Assembly: GCA_905215385.1 (NCBI GenBank)
Contig: CAJMPY010000026.1
Span: 1 to 34,535 of the forward strand
DNA: 34,535 nucleotides
Source: an uncultured bacterium
GTDB lineage: Bacteria > Actinomycetota > Coriobacteriia > Coriobacteriales > Coriobacteriaceae
Direction of reading: 5' to 3'
Position 1 is the first letter of the stretch; each line of letters starts with the position of its first letter. This document shows positions 24,596-31,006 of this stretch, piece by piece. A program made the translations under genes and the position numbers. Below the pieces are notes generated by a model. That model worked only from the letters and a program-made list of their open reading frames with translations, ran no database searches and was not told the origin of the DNA.

Positions 24596-24697
24596 ACTCA
24601 TTGGGGACGTACTTAAATGAGTGCCTGCAGAATGAGAGTGGATAATCTCCCGTTTTTGGCCTGCTTGGGGGCTCAAAGTGGGAGATTATCCACTCTC
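24596..24697. repeat. REP-like palindromes (composite repeat copy 1, part 3)
   Basis: ACTCAT (24596-24601) and ATGAGT (24617-24622) flank GGGGACGTACTT. Next, an 18-bp perfect inverted repeat (GAGAGTGGATAATCTCCC at 24634-24651 with 24680-24697) encloses a 28-bp spacer. Both units recur in the same order at 27850-27947. Confidence 0.8.
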
Positions 24698-24707
24698 GTC
24701 ATTGGGC

Positions 24708-24763
24708 TAGTCGTTGGGGACGTTCTTGTTTGACTAGTCGTTTAAGAATGTCCCCAATGACTA
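24708..24763. repeat. REP-like inverted repeat with GGGGACG core
   Basis: TAGTCGTTGGGGACGTTCTT (24708-24727) and AAGAATGTCCCCAATGACTA (24744-24763) pair at 18 of 20 positions; the two exceptions are G-T wobbles in RNA. It lies just past the stop of the minus-strand coiled-coil gene and may end its transcript. This third unit is absent from the second composite copy. Confidence 0.75.
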
Positions 24764-24780
24764 CTTGCTTGGCAGCTGGC

Positions 24781-26544
24781 TTACTTGCTCGCGAACAGCC
24801 AGATTAGGATGATCATGAGGACTACGGCGACAATGCAGACGATGGCGCCGGTGAATTTGATGCGTGAGTCGCGGGTGCGCTCTCGTACGTCATCCTCGGT
24901 AGCCTCGAGCTGGGCCACTTCGCGCTCGGTTTCGGCGTGTTCGGCTTTGTCTCGGGCCAAGGATCCTGCAAGCGACTCAGTGATCTCTGGGTGGTCGTGC
25001 ACCTCGGTCGCCTGTTCGATGATCGACTGTGCATGTGCGGCATCTGCTTGGGCGTTGGCGATGGTCTGCTCCTGGTCGCGGCGTGCCTTGTCCTCCGCGG
25101 CGATCTTCTCGCGCAGTTCGCGCTGACGAGTCGCGGCGGCAGTCTTCGCCGTCTGCAACTCGTCGCGCGCGGCATCGGCTTCGGTCGTCACGGCTTGGTG
25201 CGCGCGTTTTGCGTCGGCGATAGGGGCTTGAGCCTGCTCGACGGCCTGCTCGGCTGCAGCAAGTGAATGCTCAAGGTCGGCGGTGATGCGCGGGACATCT
25301 TCTTCGGCTTTACGCAGGGCATCTGCCGTGTCGGAAATCTGCATCGAGAGCTCGCTGGTGCGCACCGTATAGTTGGCGGGATTTGCCGAGGGATTGCGTT
25401 GCAGCTCGGCATACTCATGACGCAGTGTCTCGAGCTGGGCGCGCGTGGCGTCGACGGTTTGTTGTGCGGCGGCAATGCCGGTGTCTCGCTCTGCCTTCAC
25501 CTTGTCGCGGATGCGCTTGGAATCCTCAAGACGTCGAACGAGGCGGTTGCCGGTCTCGCGCGAGCTCGCCTCGCGGGCCTCCACGGCATCGAGCGCGGCC
25601 TTCAGACGGAGCTCAGTCGCGTCATCCTCTGTCTTCATTTGTTCGAGCTGACCCTTGAGCTTTGTCGCTTTGGAGGCGTGGGCATCACGGTCAATCTCGG
25701 CGGCCGCTGCAGTCTTTTGGGCCGTGGCAATCGCCTGGCGCTGGTCGGCGACGATCTGGTCGTAGCGGCCTGCGATATCCTGGCGCGTCTCGAGTTCCTC
25801 GGCCTGATCGGCAATGCGCTGCTCAAGTTCGGCCAGGTGGGCGCGGGCATCGGCAAGTGCCTTTTTCGCGGCGTTCATCTCGCGCATGGCCGAGGCGCCC
25901 TGGGCGATAAAGGTGCCCACGGCGTTCGCAGTGTTCGAGACAGCGGTCCCCAGATCGCGGCTCGCGGCGGGGGAGTGCGGGGCAGTCGGGCGAGCGGTGT
26001 CGGCAGCGTCCGTATCGGCAGCCTGCGGCACGGCGATATTGCCGGTACCGCCCTCGATCACAGAAAAGCCTGCTGCGTGCGGGTCGACCGCATCGGCGCC
26101 AATCGTGGGATGCTCGAGCTGCAGAAACGAGGGCATGGTGCTGCCCTGGTCGGCAACCGGAGTCTCGCCGGGTACGAAGGTCGAGGCTGCCTCGGCGGCC
26201 TCCTCTTCCTCGGCGTCAACGTCAGCGTCGGCCACGGCGTCTTTCATCGCTTTGACGGCATCCATCATGGAGTCCATGACGGCGTCGAGCTCTTCTTCCG
26301 AAGAAACCTCGATGGGGCCCGCAGCTTGCGGAGCGGCATCCTGTACGGGGTCGTCGTCCTGAGCGGGCGCATCGTCGTTTTGCTCGTCTGCATCTTCGGC
26401 GCCAGGGGTTTCCGCCGTAGCGCTTTCGTCCAAGATGGGGTCGTCGAGGTCAATATCATCGCAGGTCGCAGTGTCAGTATCTGCGGCGACGTCTGCTGAA
26501 TCATCAATATGCTGTTGAGTCTGGGGGTCCAGCTCGTCTGTCAT
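24781..26544 (-). CDS. Coiled-coil protein with a C-terminal membrane anchor
   Basis: A 587-residue protein I do not recognise. Residues 1 to about 170 are very acidic and low-complexity (runs of Asp, Ala, Glu). Residues ~215-540 are a long, nearly uninterrupted coiled coil rich in Ala, Glu, Gln and Arg. A single helix at the C-terminus (IVCIVAVVLMIILIWLFA) makes it tail-anchored, with the bulk in the cytoplasm. I take the ATG at 26544, with GAGGAG 9 bases upstream; 26550 is possible but too close to the site, and upstream frame extension to 26745 lacks support. The layout suggests a scaffold at the membrane. Only two Gly-poor linkers break the heptads. It is the only gene on this strand between queA and the SDR. 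Confidence 0.8.
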   Translation of the reverse strand: MTDELDPQTQQHIDDSADVAADTDTATCDDIDLDDPILDESATAETPGAEDADEQNDDAPAQDDDPVQDAAPQAAGPIEVSSEEELDAVMDSMMDAVKAMKDAVADADVDAEEEEAAEAASTFVPGETPVADQGSTMPSFLQLEHPTIGADAVDPHAAGFSVIEGGTGNIAVPQAADTDAADTARPTAPHSPAASRDLGTAVSNTANAVGTFIAQGASAMREMNAAKKALADARAHLAELEQRIADQAEELETRQDIAGRYDQIVADQRQAIATAQKTAAAAEIDRDAHASKATKLKGQLEQMKTEDDATELRLKAALDAVEAREASSRETGNRLVRRLEDSKRIRDKVKAERDTGIAAAQQTVDATRAQLETLRHEYAELQRNPSANPANYTVRTSELSMQISDTADALRKAEEDVPRITADLEHSLAAAEQAVEQAQAPIADAKRAHQAVTTEADAARDELQTAKTAAATRQRELREKIAAEDKARRDQEQTIANAQADAAHAQSIIEQATEVHDHPEITESLAGSLARDKAEHAETEREVAQLEATEDDVRERTRDSRIKFTGAIVCIVAVVLMIILIWLFASK

Positions 26545-26838
26545 AGGCATGTGCTCCTCATCGTTGATCGTTACCCTATGATAAAGTCTCGCGCCGGCAT
26601 CCCGCGCCCCGCAGCAAAGTTTCAAAACGTGTTCGATGACTTGTTGCGTTAACAAAAACTCGGCTGCTCTATCCAATTTTTTACTTGACATTCCCTTCGC
26701 CGAAAGACGTTGCGCCGTTCGCCCGCTGTGTCCTTTATTTTTCACTTGAACACGCTAAAGTTGCATTTCAGCTTTTGGCGCGTGAAGTTGGTGCGCGCAG
26801 TCGGCGGGCGTGCCCGCCGCGATTCGAAAGGACTTTGT

Positions 26839-27639
26839 ATGGGACTTTTCACTGGTAAGACCGTGATCGTCACCGGCGGCGGCAAGGCCACGCTCAAGGA
26901 CGGCTCCGCTGGCTCCATCGGCTACGGCATCGATATCGCTTTTGCCAAGGAGGGCGCAAACCTCGTCATCACCGGCCGCAACGTCGCCAAGCTCGAGGCC
27001 GCTAAGGAGTCTCTCGAGGCTGAGTATGGCGTCAAGGTTCTGCCTGTTCAGGCCGATGTCTCCGCCGGCCAGGACAACGAGGCCGTCGTGCAGAACGTTA
27101 TCGACAAGGCGATTGAGGAGTTCGGTCGCATCGATGCCGTCGTCAACAATGCTCAGGCCAGCGCTTCGGGCGTGACCATCGCCGACCACACCATGGACCA
27201 GTTTAACCTGGCCATTTACTCTGGCCTGTATGCCACCTACCTGTACATGCAGAAGGCCTATCCGCACCTGAAGGAGACCAAGGGCTCCGTGGTCAACTTT
27301 GCTTCGGGCGCCGGCCTGTTTGGCAACTATGGCCAGTGCAGCTATGCTGCCGCCAAGGAGGGCATCCGCGGCCTGACCCGCGTCGCCGCCAACGAGTGGG
27401 GCAAGGACGGCATCAACGTCAACATCGTGTGCCCGCTTGCCTGGACTGCTGCGCTCGAAAACTTCCAGGATGCCTATCCCGAGGCGTTCAAGGCCAACGT
27501 CCACATGCCGCCGGCGGGCCATTACGGCGATGTCGAGAAGGAAATCGGCCGCGTGGTCGTTCAGCTCTGCGGCCCCGACTTTAAGTACATGAACGGCGAG
27601 ACCGTCACTCTCGAGGGTGGCATGGGCCAGCGTCCGTAG
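26839..27639 (+). CDS. Short-chain dehydrogenase/reductase
   Basis: A 266-residue SDR-fold oxidoreductase of the classical type. The catalytic block is CSYAAAKEG (YxxxK), preceded by VVNFASGAG with the expected Ser, and VVNNAQ matches the NNAG element with Gln in place of Gly. The cofactor loop is unusual: VTGGGKATLKDGSAGSIGYG, where TGxxxGxG normally spans eight residues, so about eight extra residues sit between the first Gly and GSIGYG. It ends with GETVTLEGGMGQRP, close to the usual SDR ending. The start at 26839 has AAAGGA 7 bases upstream. The substrate is not predictable; it does not resemble the 7-beta-hydroxysteroid dehydrogenase I recall from Collinsella. Confidence 0.88.
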   Translation: MGLFTGKTVIVTGGGKATLKDGSAGSIGYGIDIAFAKEGANLVITGRNVAKLEAAKESLEAEYGVKVLPVQADVSAGQDNEAVVQNVIDKAIEEFGRIDAVVNNAQASASGVTIADHTMDQFNLAIYSGLYATYLYMQKAYPHLKETKGSVVNFASGAGLFGNYGQCSYAAAKEGIRGLTRVAANEWGKDGINVNIVCPLAWTAALENFQDAYPEAFKANVHMPPAGHYGDVEKEIGRVVVQLCGPDFKYMNGETVTLEGGMGQRP

Positions 27640-27641
27640 GA

Positions 27642-27669
27642 GTTACGCGGTTTTACCAAACCGCGTAAC
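27642..27669. repeat. Perfect hairpin after the SDR gene (composite repeat copy 2, part 1)
   Basis: GTTACGCGGTTT (27642-27653) pairs exactly with AAACCGCGTAAC (27658-27669), beginning two bases after the SDR stop. It matches the hairpin after queA except for the compensated pair closing the loop and the loop itself (TACC versus TAC). Confidence 0.8.
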
Positions 27670-27682
27670 GGGTCGACGCTGC

Positions 27683-27782
27683 GCGGTCACCAGGGCGACA
27701 ACTTGTCATTCAAAGAGGGCGGCATGACCAGAAGGTCAATGCCGCCCTCTTTTCATGCCAATTTGTTCGCCCTGGTGACCGC
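27683..27782. repeat. Nested palindromic element (composite repeat copy 2, part 2)
   Basis: An outer 16-bp perfect stem (GCGGTCACCAGGGCGA at 27683-27698 with its complement at 27767-27782) encloses an inner hairpin at 27712-27752. That inner stem contains the same core GCATGACCAGAAGGTCAATG as copy 1, here lengthened by GAGGGCG/CGCCCTC and followed by TTTT, so it is also a strong intrinsic terminator for the SDR transcript. The outer stem is unrelated in sequence to that of copy 1 although its position is the same. Confidence 0.75.
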
Positions 27783-27849
27783 TCGCTGACGTTGTCAAAA
27801 CATCGGCGTTGCCAAAATATCGGCGTTGCCGTGGCTGGTAAATAGCTCC

Positions 27850-27947
27850 ACTCATCGGGGACGTACTTAAATGAGTGCCCGCAGAATGAAAGTGGATAAT
27901 CTCCCGTTTTTGGGCTGTGCTTTGGGCAAAAGTGGGAGATTATCCAC
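27850..27947. repeat. REP-like palindromes (composite repeat copy 2, part 3)
   Basis: ACTCAT (27850-27855) and ATGAGT (27871-27876) enclose GGGGACGTACTT as in copy 1, and GTGGATAATCTCCC (27892-27905) pairs exactly with 27934-27947. The copies differ in spacer and in the outer bases. The rest of the 455-bp gap up to tgt (28095) holds no gene; it includes a repeated CATCGGCGTTGCC at about 27801-27830 and presumably the tgt promoter. Confidence 0.78.
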
Positions 27948-28094
27948 GCTCATCCGGTAAGCGTCCAAAAATCCGCGCTCATTTGCCGTGTCCCTGCCGT
28001 ATCCTCCTCGCGCCAGTTTCTGTCGAGTCGGTGCTTCTTGCGGGTTGCCCGTATAATGGTTTGCGTATGAACCGCAACCAAGGAGTTCCAGTTT

Positions 28095-29234
<1,140 letters not shown>

Positions 29235-29383
29235 GGACGGCGCGGACGCTTGTGAGGCGTGAGCAACGGCAAAGGTCAAGCGGCGGTCGGTCGTCGCGTT
29301 CGCCAGCACGGTCTGCGTGACCGCTGACCGATGCCTTGCAAGCGCTTGATGCATCGTGGGTACCATACCGAATAGTTGATGTT

Positions 29384-29420
29384 CGGGCGGGTGTTTGACG
29401 CATGGCGTCGACCCCGCCCG
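29384..29420 (+). terminator. Hairpin with T-rich tail in the LOG gene leader
   Basis: CGGGCGGG with GACGC (29384-29401) pairs with GCGTC and CCCGCCCG (29406-29420), followed by TTCCTATTTT. It ends 24 bp before the start codon of the LOG-family gene. It could be the tgt terminator, though 150 bp downstream of its stop, or an attenuator in the LOG leader: TTGCAA (29336-29341) and TACCAT (29361-29366), 19 bp apart, would be a promoter just before it. Confidence 0.5.
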
Positions 29421-29444
29421 TTCCTATTTTCGATAGGAGTACCC

Positions 29445-30203
29445 ATGATTAAGAATGAGAACGTCGAGGGCGAGCCCGCCTACGACGAGACGTATCGCCG
29501 CGGCCCCGTGGTCATGCGCGGCCCCATGATTCCTAAGGACAACACCTACGCAAACCTGCTGGCGCCCGAAGATTCGACCGACTGGTTGCACGCCGACCCG
29601 TGGCGCGTACTGCGCATTCAGGCCGAGTTTGTCGATGGCTTTGGCGCGCTTGCCGAGCTCGGGCCCGCGGTGACCATCTTCGGCAGCGCCCGCACGCCCA
29701 AGACCGATCCGCTCTACAAGGCGGCGCGCGCGGTCGGCCGCAAAATCGCCCAGCGCGGCGTGGCGGTTATCACTGGTGGCGGTCCCGGCATCATGGAGGC
29801 GGCCAACAGGGGAGCGGCGAGTGCCAACGGCAAGTCAGTCGGCTTGGGTATCGAGCTTCCGCACGAGCACGGGCTCAACAAATACGTGAACCTCGGTATG
29901 GACTTCCGCTACTTCTTTGTGCGCAAGACCATGTTCGTCAAATACAGCTCGGGCGCCATCGTGTTTCCCGGTGGTTTTGGTACGCTCGACGAGATGTTCG
30001 AGGTGCTCACGCTGGTACAGACGCACAAGGTTAAGCGCATGCCACTCGTGCTGGTGGGCACCGAGTACTGGCAGGGCCTGTTCAACTGGCTCAACGGCCC
30101 GGTGATGGATGCCGGCATGATCAGCCCACTCGATCCAGACCTCGTCCACATCACCGACGACCTCAACGAGGCCGTCGACATCGCCCTGAGCGGGCTGATG
30201 TAG
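29445..30203 (+). CDS. LOG-family nucleotide phosphoribohydrolase
   Basis: A 252-residue protein of the LOG family (once called lysine decarboxylase-like). Motifs are GGGPGIMEAANRG and PGGFGTLDEMFEV (PGGxGTxxE), the AMP-binding and catalytic signatures of cytokinin-riboside 5'-monophosphate phosphoribohydrolases. The bacterial substrates are usually nucleoside monophosphates, with AMP as the likely one; cytokinin is not implied. The start at 29445 has AGGAG 5 bases upstream; the in-frame ATG at 29403 is inside the leader hairpin. A 70-residue N-terminal part precedes the Rossmann domain. Confidence 0.93.
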   Translation: MIKNENVEGEPAYDETYRRGPVVMRGPMIPKDNTYANLLAPEDSTDWLHADPWRVLRIQAEFVDGFGALAELGPAVTIFGSARTPKTDPLYKAARAVGRKIAQRGVAVITGGGPGIMEAANRGAASANGKSVGLGIELPHEHGLNKYVNLGMDFRYFFVRKTMFVKYSSGAIVFPGGFGTLDEMFEVLTLVQTHKVKRMPLVLVGTEYWQGLFNWLNGPVMDAGMISPLDPDLVHITDDLNEAVDIALSGLM

Positions 30204-30236
30204 GGCGAGCGTGCCTGTTGTTATAGTAATGTGAAC

Positions 30237-30290
30237 GGCAGACTGATGCTATTTAACATCAGTCTGCCATCTAAACTGGGTATACTGATG
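30237..30290 (+). promoter_or_regulatory. Promoter and operator of the toxin-antitoxin pair
   Basis: GGCAGACTGATG (30237-30248) and CATCAGTCTGCC (30257-30268) are a perfect 12-bp inverted repeat around CTATTTAA. TATACT at 30281-30286 is a good -10 box, placing the palindrome over the -35 region. A third half-site ACTGATG follows at 30284-30290. Autoregulation by antitoxin or toxin-antitoxin complex is typical for this family. The palindrome could also end the LOG transcript, but it lacks a T run. Confidence 0.6.
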
Positions 30291-30316
30291 CAAAAGACGA
30301 GGCGAGGAGGTCGCGT

Positions 30317-30616
30317 ATGTCTACTGCAACGGTTAAGCCTACGACGGTTCGCATCGAAGAGGGGCTCAAGGAACAGGCGACTGAGTTCTTGGATACGGTC
30401 GGTCTGAGTCTCAATTCGTATCTCAACCTTGCTGTTCGGCAGCTGGTAAATCAGCAGAAGATTCCGTTTGAGATCGTAGGAAGGGCGGAGGTGCCCAACG
30501 AGGCGACGAGACGCGCCATGGTGATTGCCGAGGCTCATGAGTTGGGGATTCTGCCAGACGACAGCCCGTCATTCAATAACGCTGATGAGCTTATATCATT
30601 CCTCGATGAGGACTAG
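30317..30616 (+). CDS. RelB/DinJ-family antitoxin
   Basis: A 99-residue antitoxin. Residues 8-45 (TVRIEEGLKEQATEFLDTVGLSLNSYLNLAVRQLV) are a ribbon-helix-helix DNA-binding domain of the RelB/DinJ type, a dimer that binds the operator upstream. The C-terminal half should wrap the toxin. GGAGG lies 6 bases before the ATG. The stop is 2 bp from the toxin start, the usual antitoxin-first arrangement with coupling. Type II systems of this kind stabilise mobile DNA or respond to stress; here the pair borders a TOTE-type defence gene. Confidence 0.92.
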   Translation: MSTATVKPTTVRIEEGLKEQATEFLDTVGLSLNSYLNLAVRQLVNQQKIPFEIVGRAEVPNEATRRAMVIAEAHELGILPDDSPSFNNADELISFLDED

Positions 30617-30618
30617 CG

Positions 30619-30927
30619 ATGTTTGAGATTAAAGTCGAGGCTCAGTTTAAGGCGGATTACAAACGGACGATGCGCATCCATCCGCAGCTAAAAACCGAGT
30701 TTAAGGCGGTAGTCGCAGAGCTTGCGGCTCACGGTTCGCTTCCCGCGGAATATGGCGCCCATGAGCTTTCAAACCCGGGCGGCAACTACAACGGCCACAT
30801 CGATTTTCATCTATCCGATGGCTTGGTCGATTTGGTCGTTCTGTACTTGCCGCATAAGACTAATCCGGTGATCAGACTGGTAAGAATGGGTTCGCATGAT
30901 GAGCTATTCCAGGGCCCACAGGGCTGA
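30619..30927 (+). CDS. YafQ/RelE-family mRNA interferase toxin
   Basis: A 102-residue toxin of the YafQ branch of the RelE family, a ribosome-dependent mRNA endonuclease. The family pattern LPxxYxxHxL...GxxDxH...D...Y...GSHxxLF is kept: LPAEYGAHEL, GHIDFHLSDGLVDLVVLY and MGSHDELF, so the His, Asp and Phe residues corresponding to the YafQ active site are present. It is neutralised by the upstream antitoxin. Nothing suggests inactivation: length is normal and the frame is intact. Confidence 0.92.
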   Translation: MFEIKVEAQFKADYKRTMRIHPQLKTEFKAVVAELAAHGSLPAEYGAHELSNPGGNYNGHIDFHLSDGLVDLVVLYLPHKTNPVIRLVRMGSHDELFQGPQG

Positions 30928-30941
30928 GTGCCCGCTTTTGA

Positions 30942-31006
30942 GTTGCGGTGGAATAGGGATTGATTGACGGCTAATAAGTCAAAAACAGTCCCTATTTAAC
31001 CGCAAC
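30942..31006. repeat. REP-like palindrome between toxin and TOTE genes
   Basis: GTTGCGGTGGAATAGGGAT on the left and TCCCTATTTAACCGCAAC on the right are imperfect complements, with TTGAC/GTCAA pairing further in. It sits between the convergent toxin and TOTE genes and may terminate both. Its right arm overlaps the last codons and stop of the TOTE gene (30992-31006). Confidence 0.7.

Noticed and set aside
24596..24763. A CRISPR array, suggested by repeated palindromes
   Set aside because: The units differ from one another, spacing is irregular and there are no cas genes; no CRISPR array is present anywhere in the window.
26839..27639. A bile-acid 7-beta-hydroxysteroid dehydrogenase, known from Collinsella
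   Set aside because: The protein starts and its motifs differ from the enzyme I recall; only the general SDR pattern is shared, so no bile-acid role is claimed.
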